From assembly GCA_046095485.1 (NCBI GenBank), contig JBJTJN010000029.1, positions 1-32,046 on the forward strand: a stretch of 32,046 bases of DNA, in the 5' to 3' direction. The notes under the pieces are model-generated. The model ran no database searches. It had not been told where the DNA came from and saw nothing but the letters and a program-made list of their open reading frames with translations. A program made the translations under genes and the position numbers. Numbering within the stretch: position 1 is the first letter of the stretch; every line of letters begins with the position of its first letter. Below are positions 17,725 through 24,877 of the stretch, piece after piece. Source of the stretch: SYFI01 sp046095485 (lineage in GTDB: Bacteria; Actinomycetota; Thermoleophilia; Miltoncostaeales; Miltoncostaeaceae).

Positions 17725-20237
17725 CCCCCGGGGACGGCCCCGGCCTGCGGGTCGGGCTCAGGCTCCCGCAGTACGCATCCACGTGGCCCGACCTGCGTGA
17801 TGCGGCCATCCGGGCCGAGTCGCTCGGGTTCGCATCCGCGTGGCTGAACGACCACCTCTGGACTCCCGGACGGCTGTCGCGCGACGACGCCTTCGACGTG
17901 TTCACCGGCCTCGCCGCCGTGGCGGCGGTCACCGACCGCATGGCGCTGGGCACCGCGGTGATGTCGGCCTCGTACCGGCCGGCGGCGCTCGCGGCCAAGA
18001 TGGCGTCGGTGGTGGACGTCATCTCGGGCGGCAGGCTCATCCTCGGCATCGGCACGGGGTCGGACAAGGGCGAGCACCAGGCCTACGGGTATCCATTCCC
18101 CGAGCCCAAGGACCGCACCGCCGGGCTCATGCAGGCGCTCGACGTGATCGAGGCCATGTGGTCGCAGCCCGATGGCGCCACCCTCGAGGGCCTGCTCGAC
18201 GACGCCCCCTGCAACCCGCCGGTGATGTCATCGCCCCGGCCGCCGATCCTCATCGCCGCGCACAAGAAGCGCCTGCTGCAGGTGGCGGGCAGCCGGGGCG
18301 ACGGCATCTTCGCGGCGTTCCTCGAGCCCGACGACCTGCGCGCCCGCGTGGCGATTGCCCGCGAGGCACGCGAGCAGGCGGGCATCGAGAGCCCGCTGCA
18401 GGTGGCGGTGTACATCTACGCCCTGCCCGTGCGCCACTACGACGAGGCGCTCGAGTGGATCGCCCCCGAGGCCGAGGCCCTGGGCAACAAGCCGGCCTCG
18501 TACCTGAAATGGCTCCCCTCCCGCGGCCTGGCCGCGACCCCCGACGAGATCGCCGCCGAGCTCGCCCGCTTCGCGGACGCCGGCGCCACCGACGCGGTGC
18601 TGGTGCTGCCCAACCGCGTGCCCCCCGAGGCCATCGATGCGCTGGCCGAGGTGATGAGCGCCCCCGCAACGGTGACAGTCACCACCCCCGAGGGGGGACA
18701 GTCACCGATGTCCCCTGAACCCCATGGCGACGGGCGATCCGGGGGGGTCTCCGCCGGAGGGGTGACAGTCACCGCCAACCTGGTGGACCTTCTCGTGGAG
18801 CAGCACCGGCGGGCCGGGCGGGGGGCGCATCCCGCCGTGAGCGATGAGGACGGCACCTGGGACTTCGACGATCTCAGCGCCGCCATGCGGCGGGCCGCCG
18901 GGGCGCTTCGGGCCGCGGGGCTCAGGCGCGGGCAGCACGTGGCCGTGGTGAACCGTGACGGCAGGCACTGGGTGCAGGCGGTGCTGGGCATCGCGGCGGC
19001 GGGCGGGGTGGCGATTCCCCTTGACCCCTCGATGGATCACGACCTGCTCACGTCGGTGCTGGACGATGCCGCCGCGAGCATCGTGATCGCCGACGACGCC
19101 GTGCCGGCCGGGCCCTGGCGCGTGATGCATCCCGCGCAACTCGACCGGGCGCGGCCCGCGGCGATCACCCCGGTGGACGAGGACGACCTCGCCTACATCG
19201 TGTACTCGTCGGGATCCACCGGAAAGCCCAAGGGCGCCATGCACGCGCACCGCGACATGCGCATGTCGGTGGAGGGCTACGCCGCCGACGTGCTGGGGCT
19301 CGGCCCCGGCGACACCTGCCACGCGGTGTCGCGCGGCTACACGTCGCTGGGCTTCGGCAACGGGTTCTTCCGGCCCCTCGGGCGCGGCGCGCACCTGGTG
19401 CACACGCGCACCAAGCCCAACGTGCGCACGGTCATCCACGCCTGCGAGGCCCACCGCGTGACCGTGCTCTCGGGCGTGCCCACCTTCTGGGCGCAGCTCA
19501 CGGAGTTCCTCGCGCGCCACCCCGACCTTCGCGAGTCGATCGCCACCGTGCGCCTGGGCGTGTCGTCGGGCGACTCCCTTCCGGGCCCGGTGCTCACGCG
19601 CCTGCGCGAGGTGATCCCCGGCCTCGACGTGCTCGAGGGCTTCGGCTGCTCGGAGGCATCGAACATCGTGCTGTCCACCCGACCCGGCGACGACCTGCCG
19701 GGGCGCCTCGGCCGCGCGGTGCCGGGCGCGGAGGTGTCGCTGCGCGACGAGGACGGCCTGCCCGTGCCACCCGGCACGCCCGGCCAGCTGTGGATCAGGA
19801 GCCAGAGCAACACCACCGGCTACTGGCGGCGCACCGACCTCACCCGCGACCTCGTGCAGGGCGAGTGGGTGCGCATGAGCGACATGCTCGTGGAGGAGGA
19901 CGGCATCTACCGCCACGTGGGGCGCGCCGACGACCTCTTCAAGGTGGACGCCAAGTTCGTGAGCCCCGTGCAGGTGGAGGGGGTGATCCACGATCATCCC
20001 GGCGTGGCCGAGGTGGCGGTGGTAGGCCGCGCCGACGACAAGGGCCTCATGCGCGTGGTGGCGGTGATCGTCGCGCGCGACGGCACCGACACCAACGCGG
20101 CCGAGCACGAGATACGCCAGGCGGTTGCCCACGCGCTGGGCGCCTATTCGGCGCCGTCGGTGATCGAGTGGCGCGACGAGCTGCCGCGCCTGGCGTCGGG
20201 CAAGGTGGCCCGTCGCGTGCTGCGCGAGGGCGCCTAG
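17721..20237 (+). CDS. Luciferase-like (F420-type) monooxygenase fused to acyl-CoA synthetase (ANL family)
   Basis: 838 aa in one open frame. Residues ~8-312 are a full-length LLM-class flavin/F420 oxidoreductase (VGLRLPQYAS, AESLGFASAWLNDHLW, DVISGGRLILGIGTGSDKGEH). Residues ~352-838 are a full-length adenylate-forming enzyme near benzoate-CoA ligases: P-loop YSSGSTGKPKG (495-505), GFGCSEASN (A5), SDMLVEEDGIYRHVGRADDLFKVD (A7/A8 overlap, D737-D738), and the A10 lysine K828 in ASGKVARR. The linker (~313-351, Thr/Val/Gly/Pro/Ser) is encoded by palindromic repeat DNA. Expected chemistry: activation of a carboxylic acid as its AMP/CoA ester plus oxidation of that or a related substrate; the substrate is unknown. 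Possible internal ligase starts are ATG 18708 and GTG 18762, neither with a well-spaced ribosome site. ATGA overlap with the LytR_C gene. Confidence 0.88.
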   Translation: MTPGDGPGLRVGLRLPQYASTWPDLRDAAIRAESLGFASAWLNDHLWTPGRLSRDDAFDVFTGLAAVAAVTDRMALGTAVMSASYRPAALAAKMASVVDVISGGRLILGIGTGSDKGEHQAYGYPFPEPKDRTAGLMQALDVIEAMWSQPDGATLEGLLDDAPCNPPVMSSPRPPILIAAHKKRLLQVAGSRGDGIFAAFLEPDDLRARVAIAREAREQAGIESPLQVAVYIYALPVRHYDEALEWIAPEAEALGNKPASYLKWLPSRGLAATPDEIAAELARFADAGATDAVLVLPNRVPPEAIDALAEVMSAPATVTVTTPEGGQSPMSPEPHGDGRSGGVSAGGVTVTANLVDLLVEQHRRAGRGAHPAVSDEDGTWDFDDLSAAMRRAAGALRAAGLRRGQHVAVVNRDGRHWVQAVLGIAAAGGVAIPLDPSMDHDLLTSVLDDAAASIVIADDAVPAGPWRVMHPAQLDRARPAAITPVDEDDLAYIVYSSGSTGKPKGAMHAHRDMRMSVEGYAADVLGLGPGDTCHAVSRGYTSLGFGNGFFRPLGRGAHLVHTRTKPNVRTVIHACEAHRVTVLSGVPTFWAQLTEFLARHPDLRESIATVRLGVSSGDSLPGPVLTRLREVIPGLDVLEGFGCSEASNIVLSTRPGDDLPGRLGRAVPGAEVSLRDEDGLPVPPGTPGQLWIRSQSNTTGYWRRTDLTRDLVQGEWVRMSDMLVEEDGIYRHVGRADDLFKVDAKFVSPVQVEGVIHDHPGVAEVAVVGRADDKGLMRVVAVIVARDGTDTNAAEHEIRQAVAHALGAYSAPSVIEWRDELPRLASGKVARRVLREGA
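18671..18773 (+). repeat. REP-like palindromic element forming the fusion linker
   Basis: The 13-bp palindrome GGTGACAGTCACC occurs at 18671-18683 and again at 18761-18773, exactly 90 bases apart and in the same frame (each reads VTVT). Between them GGGGACA (18694-18700) and TGTCCCC (18709-18715) form a 7-bp stem around GTCACCGA, and an outer CCCCCGAGGGGGG adds further pairing. The arrangement looks like a dispersed extragenic palindromic (REP/BIME) unit rather than protein-driven sequence. No other copies are in the window. Confidence 0.6.
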
Positions 20238-21037
20238 CCCCCCAGCAGCGCCCCGAGGTCGTCGGCCACGGCCACGGGCTTCGCGCCCTTCCAGGCGTCG
20301 GCCTCTGCACGGCTGGTGACCCCGCTCAGCACCAGCGCGGCATCGAGCCCCGCGGCCACCGCACCCCCCACGTCGGAGTCGAGCCGGTCGCCCACCGCCA
20401 GCACCGGGCCATCCACGCCAAGGCGCTCGCGCGCGATGCGCCAGGCATCGGGTCCCGGCTTGCCCACCGCCACCACGTCCACCCCGGCCGCGTACTCCAC
20501 GTAGGCCACCACCGCGCCGGTGCCGGGGCGCACGCCGTTCTCGCCGGGCACCAGGCGGTCGCGCCCCGTCGCGATGACCGGCGCCCCACCGTAGGCGGCC
20601 CGCACCGCCCACGTGAGCTCGCGGTACGACAGGTCGGCGTGGCCGGCCAGCACCACCACGTCGGCGTCGGGCACGTGTGACTCGCGCGACACCACCTTCA
20701 GCCCCGCGGCCTGCACATGACGCACCATCGCGGGGCTCCCCACCACCACGGCCACCCCGCCGCGGAAGCGATCGGCCAGGTACTCCTGCATCACCACGCC
20801 CGACGTGACGATCTCGTGCGCCGACCCGCGCACGCCGTGGCTCCACAGCCGCTGCACGACATCCTCGGGCGCCGACGCAGGGTCGTTGGTGAGGAACACC
20901 AGGGCCCGCCCGGCTGCCCGCCAGCGATCCACCGCCTCGGGCGCGCCCGGCACGGCGGCGGCGCCCACCCACAGGCAGCCATCGAGGTCGAGGATGAGCC
21001 CGTCGTACCTCTCGGCGATGGAGTCGGCATGGGGCAT
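20234..21037 (-). CDS. HAD-IIA family phosphatase (NagD-like)
   Basis: 267 aa. Motif I DLDGCLWVG with nucleophile D17 and acid/base D19, motif II LTNDPAS, a large cap insert (~85-180), motif III lysine in VGKPGPDAW and motif IV VGDRLDSDVGGA with metal-binding aspartates. This is the HAD-IIA arrangement of NagD and 4-nitrophenylphosphatase/phosphoglycolate phosphatase types, acting on small phosphorylated metabolites in the cytoplasm; the substrate cannot be told. The stop shares the tetramer CTAG (20234-20237) with the stop of the convergent fusion gene. Confidence 0.9.
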   Translation of the reverse strand: MPHADSIAERYDGLILDLDGCLWVGAAAVPGAPEAVDRWRAAGRALVFLTNDPASAPEDVVQRLWSHGVRGSAHEIVTSGVVMQEYLADRFRGGVAVVVGSPAMVRHVQAAGLKVVSRESHVPDADVVVLAGHADLSYRELTWAVRAAYGGAPVIATGRDRLVPGENGVRPGTGAVVAYVEYAAGVDVVAVGKPGPDAWRIARERLGVDGPVLAVGDRLDSDVGGAVAAGLDAALVLSGVTSRAEADAWKGAKPVAVADDLGALLGG

Positions 21038-21071
21038 GGCGCGATGCTATCGCCGCCCGTACGATGCCCCC
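21038..21071. promoter_or_regulatory. 34-bp divergent double promoter, HAD / USP
   Basis: TAGCAT on the minus strand (21049-21044) ends 6 nt before the HAD ATG, and TACGAT on the plus strand (21060-21065) ends 6 nt before the USP ATG. Neither start has a Shine-Dalgarno sequence. Both transcripts would be leaderless and the two polymerase footprints must overlap. Confidence 0.55.
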
Positions 21072-21503
21072 ATGGAGACCTACGCCCACGTGGCGGTCGC
21101 GGTGGAGGACAGCCCGGGATCGCACAAGGCGCTCGAGGAGGCGGCCCGCATGGCGTCGCTCACCGGGGCGCGCCTGTCGGTGCTGCACGTGACCAGCATC
21201 CCCATGCCGCCCCCGTACATGGGCGAGGGCGGGGTGTTCCTGCCCGATCCCGAGGTGATGCAGGCCGCCGCGCTCACGTGGCTGAAGGAGATGGTGGAGC
21301 ACGTGCCGGGCGCCCAGCCACAGGTGCTGGAGGGCCACCCGCCCGAGGCCGTGTGCCAGTGGGCCGCCGACAACGGCGTTGACCTGCTGGTGGCCGGCGC
21401 AGAGCGCGGGCGCGTGGAGCGACTGCTGCTGGGCAGCTTCGCGCTGCACCTGGCGCGCCACGCGCCCTGCGACATCCTGCTCGCGCGCCCCGACAAGGGC
21501 TGA
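21072..21503 (+). CDS. Universal stress protein (UspA family)
   Basis: 143 aa, one USP domain: N-terminal strand YAHVAVAVEDSPGSHKALEEA, LSVLHVTSIP, and a C-terminal nucleotide loop GAERGRVERLLLGSFA followed by APCDILLARP. The usual ATP motif is G-2x-G-9x-G-S/T; here it reads G-3x-G-7x-G-S, so ATP binding is likely but the loop is slightly altered. Start ATG 21072 fits the family N-terminus and the leaderless promoter. Cytoplasmic stress or energy-signalling role. The first helix has aspartate in VAVEDSP, a usual nucleotide contact. Confidence 0.9.
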   Translation: METYAHVAVAVEDSPGSHKALEEAARMASLTGARLSVLHVTSIPMPPPYMGEGGVFLPDPEVMQAAALTWLKEMVEHVPGAQPQVLEGHPPEAVCQWAADNGVDLLVAGAERGRVERLLLGSFALHLARHAPCDILLARPDKG

Positions 21504-21576
21504 CCCTTACCGAATCCTTGACCTAGGGCGGCGCAATGCTGGCCGCGCGGCGTCGCGACGGCCCCGTGACCGCCGC

Positions 21577-21582
21577 TAGGGT
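21577..21582 (+). promoter_or_regulatory. -10 box TAGGGT for uppP (leaderless)
   Basis: TAGGGT ends 8 nt before GTG 21591 with no ribosome site between. A TTGACC at 21518-21523 is too far upstream to pair with it. Confidence 0.5.
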
Positions 21583-21590
21583 GCCCGCCC

Positions 21591-22412
21591 GTGACCTGGT
21601 ACGAGGCAATCGTGTACGGGATCGTCCAGGGGCTCACCGAGTTCCTGCCCATCTCGAGCTCCGGCCACCTGCTGCTCGTCCCCGCCTTCTTCGGCTGGGA
21701 GGACCCGGGTGCGCTGTTCACCGCCATCATCCAGCTCGGCACCATGCTGGCGGTGGTCATCTACTTCTGGCGCGACCTGCTCAAGGTGGCCACCACGTGG
21801 GTGCGGTCGTTCTGGACCCCCTCGCTGAGGCCGGACCTCAACGCGCGCATGGGCTGGTACCTGGTGATCGGCACCATCCCCATCGTCATCTTCGGGTTCA
21901 TCTTCAAAGACCAGATCGAGACCGCCGCGCGCAGCCTGTACATCGTGGGCACCACGCTCATCGTGTTCGGCCTGATCCTCGGCGGCATCGACTGGGCCAG
22001 TCGCAAGACGCGCCCCGCCGACTCGGTAAAGCGCAACGACGCCATCGCCGTGGGCCTGGCCCAGGCACTGGCGCTGATCCCGGGCGTGTCCCGATCGGGC
22101 GCCACCATCAGCGCCGGACTGCTGATGGGCCTCACCCGCGAGGCGGCGGCCCGGTTCTCGTTCCTGCTGTCCATCCCGGCCATCGTGCTGTCGGGCGTCT
22201 ACGGCCTGTACGGCGAGCTCGGATCGTCATCGGGTGGCGTGGGCCTGGGGCCGCTGATCATCGCCACCGTGGTGTCATTCATCGTGGGCTACGCCGCCAT
22301 CGCCTTCCTGCTGCGCTGGCTGGCGCGCCACTCGCTCTACATCTTCGTGGTGTACCGGGTGATCCTCGGCATCCTCGTCCTCGCCCTGGCCGCAGGCGGC
22401 GTGATCTCCTGA
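21591..22412 (+). CDS. uppP: Undecaprenyl-diphosphatase
   Basis: 273 aa polytopic membrane protein of UppP/BacA type. The first signature QGLTEFLPISSSGH carries E17 and H26, and the second, IPGVSRSGATIS, the catalytic Ser/Arg stretch; the length matches the family (~270). It removes one phosphate from undecaprenyl diphosphate so the lipid carrier can be reused for peptidoglycan and wall polymers, and commonly gives bacitracin tolerance. The position equal to E. coli E17 is Gln (Q13), as in many homologues. GTG start chosen from the TAGGGT box and because the protein begins directly with the first helix. Confidence 0.95.
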   Translation: MTWYEAIVYGIVQGLTEFLPISSSGHLLLVPAFFGWEDPGALFTAIIQLGTMLAVVIYFWRDLLKVATTWVRSFWTPSLRPDLNARMGWYLVIGTIPIVIFGFIFKDQIETAARSLYIVGTTLIVFGLILGGIDWASRKTRPADSVKRNDAIAVGLAQALALIPGVSRSGATISAGLLMGLTREAAARFSFLLSIPAIVLSGVYGLYGELGSSSGGVGLGPLIIATVVSFIVGYAAIAFLLRWLARHSLYIFVVYRVILGILVLALAAGGVIS

Positions 22413-22432
22413 GCAGCGACGGCAGGTGGCGC

Positions 22433-22438
22433 TATCCT
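22433..22438 (+). promoter_or_regulatory. -10 box TATCCT for the small charged protein
   Basis: TATCCT ends 8 nt before GTG 22447; no ribosome site. This supports the 22447 start over an earlier in-frame GTG at 22426. Confidence 0.45.
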
Positions 22439-22446
22439 GCCGGGTC

Positions 22447-22653
22447 GTGTTCGGAGCGCATCACGACAGCACCCTCGCCAAGGCCAAGCGAAAGGCCGCG
22501 GCAGAGGCCAAGGAGAAGGAACAGCGGCGCCACGAGATGATCGAGGCGCTGCGCAGGGCCAAGGAGTCGGCGGCAGACCCCGCCGAGCAGGCGCGCCGCG
22601 ACCGCGCGAAGCGCCACAGCGAGGTGCTGGATCGCTGGCCGGCCAATTGGTAG
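22447..22653 (+). CDS. Small highly charged helical protein, unknown function
   Basis: 68 aa from GTG 22447. Almost continuous helix rich in Lys, Arg, Glu and Ala (KAKRKAAAEAKEKEQRRHEM, RRAKESAADPAEQARRDRAK), ending RWPANW. No membrane helix or known motif. It could bind RNA, ribosomes or DNA. It has its own leaderless promoter 34 bp after uppP, so it is not simply an operon partner. I do not recognise the family. Confidence 0.7.
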   Translation: MFGAHHDSTLAKAKRKAAAEAKEKEQRRHEMIEALRRAKESAADPAEQARRDRAKRHSEVLDRWPANW

Positions 22654-22686
22654 GACGCCCGTAAGCGCAGCCGCCCGCGGGCGCGG

Positions 22687-22692
22687 TACCAT
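22687..22692 (+). promoter_or_regulatory. Candidate -10 box TACCAT for carD
   Basis: TACCAT would start transcription near 22699 and give a ~100-nt leader, unlike the leaderless neighbours. Confidence 0.35.
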
Positions 22693-22738
22693 GTAGGCGC
22701 AGAACACGCCGAATCCGGATCCCGCCGGGGACCGGCCG

Positions 22739-22759
22739 GGGCGCCCGGACGTGGCGCCC
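22739..22759 (+). promoter_or_regulatory. GC-rich stem-loop in the carD leader
   Basis: GGGCGCC, seven-base loop, GGCGCCC, a perfect 7-bp stem 28 nt upstream of the carD ribosome site. May control leader folding; no known riboswitch class is recognised. Confidence 0.35.
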
Positions 22760-22798
22760 GCCGCCCGGCAGCGCGATCAGATGGCACGAGGAGAATGA

Positions 22799-23764
22799 AT
22801 GTTCGAGGTTGGGGACAAGGTCGTCTACCCGCACCATGGCGCGGGTACCGTGCTTGCCAAGGAGGTCCACGAGATCCGCGGCGAGCGCCGTGAGTACCTG
22901 ACGATCGAGATCCTGCAGCCGCAGATGACGGTCATGGTCCCGTGCGAGAACGCCGAGACCGCCGGCCTCAGGCCGGTCATCAACGAGCGCGCCGTCAACG
23001 AGGTGCTGGCCGTGCTGGCCGCTGACGGCAGCGAGATGCCCGCCCAGTGGAACCAGCGCTTCAAGCGCAACCAGGAGAAGCTGCGAAGCGGCGACATCCT
23101 CGAACTCGCCGAAGTGGTGCGCAACCTCGAGCGCCGGGCGCAGGACGCCCGCCTCTCGCCCGGCGAGATGCAGATGCTCGAGCGCGCCCGCCGCGTGCTG
23201 GTGAGCGAGCTCATGTACGCCCGCAACATCGATGAGGACACCGCCAACAAGCTCATCGACGACGTCCTCACCGGCGAGCAGATCGTGAAGCACAAGCCCA
23301 CGGGCAAGCGCATCGCTCCCAAGCCGCCGCCCAAGGCCGACCCCAAGGCCGCTGCCGCCGCGCGGGCCGCCGCGGCCCAGCAGTCGCGGTCGTCCATGCG
23401 CGCCACCGTGCGCCCGCCGCTGTCGTCCACCCCGCCGTCGGTGCAGGCCATGGCCAGGGCGGCCATGGAGAAGGCCGCCGAGGCCAAGGCGCCCGCGAAG
23501 AAGGCTGCTGCTGCGAAGCCCGCGGCAAAGGCGCCTGCGAAGGCGTCCGCTGCCGCGAAGCCTGCGGCCAAGGCGCCCGCGAAGAAGGCGACGGCCGCAA
23601 AGCCGGCGGCCAAGCCGGCCTTGAAGACGGCAGCCAAGCCCGCGGCGAAGACGGCAGCCAAGGCGCCTGCGAAGTCCGCGGCGAAGCCCGCTGCCACGAA
23701 GGCCTCCGCCAAGCCCGCTGCGAAGGCACCCGCGAAGAAGGCCGCGCCCGCACGCAAGGAGTAG
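22799..23764 (+). CDS. carD: CarD-family transcription regulator with histone-H1-like tail
   Basis: 321 aa. Residues 1-~65 are the RNA-polymerase-binding domain (FEVGDKVVYPHHGAGTVLA, EYLTIEILQPQMTVMVP) and ~70-160 the helical DNA-binding domain (QWNQRFKRNQEKLRSGDILELAEVVRNL, SELMYARNIDEDTANKLID). CarD stabilises the open promoter complex at housekeeping promoters. Mycobacterial CarD ends near residue 160; here ~160 more residues follow, mostly AAKPAAK/APAKKA repeats that resemble histone H1 tails and would bind DNA without sequence choice. A clear GAGGAG ribosome site lies 5 nt before ATG 22799, unusual among the leaderless genes nearby, in keeping with high expression. Confidence 0.93.
   Translation: MFEVGDKVVYPHHGAGTVLAKEVHEIRGERREYLTIEILQPQMTVMVPCENAETAGLRPVINERAVNEVLAVLAADGSEMPAQWNQRFKRNQEKLRSGDILELAEVVRNLERRAQDARLSPGEMQMLERARRVLVSELMYARNIDEDTANKLIDDVLTGEQIVKHKPTGKRIAPKPPPKADPKAAAAARAAAAQQSRSSMRATVRPPLSSTPPSVQAMARAAMEKAAEAKAPAKKAAAAKPAAKAPAKASAAAKPAAKAPAKKATAAKPAAKPALKTAAKPAAKTAAKAPAKSAAKPAATKASAKPAAKAPAKKAAPARKE
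23470..23760 (+). repeat. Lys-Ala-Pro coding repeat of the CarD tail
   Basis: Imperfect short repeats built from GCC/GCG, AAG and CCC/CCG codons encoding AAKPAAK and APAKKA units. Length variation between strains is likely. Confidence 0.75.
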
Positions 23765-23794
23765 CCGGGCGCAGACGACGTCGCCGGCGCGCGC

Positions 23795-23808
23795 GGGGCA
23801 ACCGCCCC
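23795..23808. terminator. Hairpin between convergent carD and yaaA
   Basis: GGGGC, AACC loop, GCCCC in the 54-bp gap between the two stops; a shifted pairing GCGGGG/CCCCGC adds stability. No T-run on either side, so a weak or Rho-assisted bidirectional terminator at most. Confidence 0.35.
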
Positions 23809-23818
23809 CGCCGTCGGG

Positions 23819-24604
23819 TCATGCGCGCCTGAGGAAGGTGACAAGCGTGATGTCGCCGCGCTCCACCGAGAGCAGCGACAGGCCGTCCACCCGCACGGCG
23901 GCCACCTGTTCGGCCGTGCGGGCGTCGTGCTCCACCAGGGCCCGGGCGAGCCGCCCCTTCACCTGCTTTCCCGCGTGGCCCACCGACCGACGCCCCCCGG
24001 GGCCGTCCTCCACGATCTCCACGCGCACGAGCCGACCGGCGCCCAGCACCGATTCATCAATCGCTGCCCGGTGGTCGAGCGGCAGCAGGTCGATCACCGC
24101 CCCGCGCCGGGCGCGGGCAGCCAAGGCACGCGACACGACGGGCCGCCACCAGGCAGCAAGCGATCCCAGGCCCTCGATGCGCGCGCCCATCTTCAGCCGG
24201 TAGGCGGGGATGGGGTCGGTGGCGGCCACGAGCCCCCACAACCCCGACGTGACCACGATGCGCGACATCGCCCGCCGGCGCGCGGGCGCCGCGAGGGATG
24301 CAAGGTCGAGGGCGTCCCACACCACCCCCGTGTAACGGGCTGCCGCCGGCGCCGTGGGCGCCGTGTCGATGCCGGCCCACTCATCGAGGGCGCGGTCGAG
24401 GTGCCTGCCCGAGACCCCGAGCAGCTTCTGCCCGCCCCCGGCGCGAATCGCACGGCGCACGGCGTCGCGCACCGCCAGCCGCTGGTCGGCGAGGTCGCCG
24501 AAGGCGCCTGCAGCCCACTCCACCGGGGGCCCATCCCCGCCCGGGGCCTTCCCCTCGGACGGGGGGAGCAACAGCACGGGGGCGGCAGGCGTGGCAGGCG
24601 CCAC
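23819..24604 (-). CDS. yaaA: YaaA/DUF328 peroxide-stress protein
   Basis: 261 aa. Family signatures in order: LLPPSEGK near the N-terminus, RYTGVVWDALD, SGLWGLVAATDPIPAYRLKMG, and the basic AGKQVKGRLARAL near the C-terminus. E. coli YaaA lowers free iron and protects DNA during hydrogen peroxide stress and binds DNA through this fold. GTG start at 24604 directly abuts the stop of the upstream small membrane gene, so translation may continue by reinitiation. A cytoplasmic protein; convergent with carD. Confidence 0.9.
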   Translation of the reverse strand: MAPATPAAPVLLLPPSEGKAPGGDGPPVEWAAGAFGDLADQRLAVRDAVRRAIRAGGGQKLLGVSGRHLDRALDEWAGIDTAPTAPAAARYTGVVWDALDLASLAAPARRRAMSRIVVTSGLWGLVAATDPIPAYRLKMGARIEGLGSLAAWWRPVVSRALAARARRGAVIDLLPLDHRAAIDESVLGAGRLVRVEIVEDGPGGRRSVGHAGKQVKGRLARALVEHDARTAEQVAAVRVDGLSLLSVERGDITLVTFLRRA

Positions 24605-24784
24605 CTAGGCGCTCAGCACGAGCGCGACGACGTTGACGATCAGCGCCACCGCGAACAGCGCGGCCACCCACCCCCACCGCGACCACGCGGGGTTGGATGC
24701 CCTGCGTAACGCCACCGCGCGGCCCGCGTAGATCACCGTGGCCACGGCGAGGAAGGCCGTGAGGAACGACTGGATCCAGGTCAC
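24605..24784 (-). CDS. Small two-helix membrane protein
   Basis: 59 aa from GTG 24784. Two hydrophobic helices (~4-26, FLTAFLAVATVIYAGRAVAL; ~37-58, WGWVAALFAVALIVNVVALV) joined by a basic loop RRASNPAWSR. The frame is open further upstream but only this end reads as protein; a TACCGT box 6 nt before the GTG sets the start as a leaderless mRNA. Forms an operon with yaaA. Function unknown. Confidence 0.72.
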   Translation of the reverse strand: MTWIQSFLTAFLAVATVIYAGRAVALRRASNPAWSRWGWVAALFAVALIVNVVALVLSA

Positions 24785-24790
24785 CCCCCA

Positions 24791-24796
24791 ACGGTA
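24791..24796 (-). promoter_or_regulatory. -10 box TACCGT for the small membrane gene and yaaA
   Basis: TACCGT ends exactly 6 nt before GTG 24784, with no ribosome site between. Confidence 0.5.
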
Positions 24797-24864
24797 GGGG
24801 TTCGGAAAGTGTGAGAAAACGGTGAAGGGTCGCCTGTGCCTATCCGGATGGGGGGTTACGGGCG

Positions 24865-24870
24865 TAAGTT
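24865..24870 (+). promoter_or_regulatory. -10 box TAAGTT for the subtilisin gene
   Basis: TAAGTT ends 7 nt before ATG 24878, with only CCCCCTC between; supports 24878 over an earlier in-frame start at 24836. Confidence 0.45.
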
Positions 24871-24877
24871 CCCCCTC

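Noticed and set aside
18708..20237. Separate acyl-CoA synthetase gene starting at ATG 18708 or GTG 18762
   Set aside because: No stop separates it from the monooxygenase part, and neither start has a properly spaced ribosome site or a -10 box; kept as an alternative only.
18702..21461. 919-codon minus-strand frame across the fusion gene, HAD and USP genes
   Set aside because: His/Arg/Gly-rich shadow crossing three well-supported genes.
21518..21523. TTGACC as -35 of the uppP promoter
   Set aside because: It is 53 bp before the TAGGGT box, too far for one promoter, and no -10 lies 16-19 bp after it.
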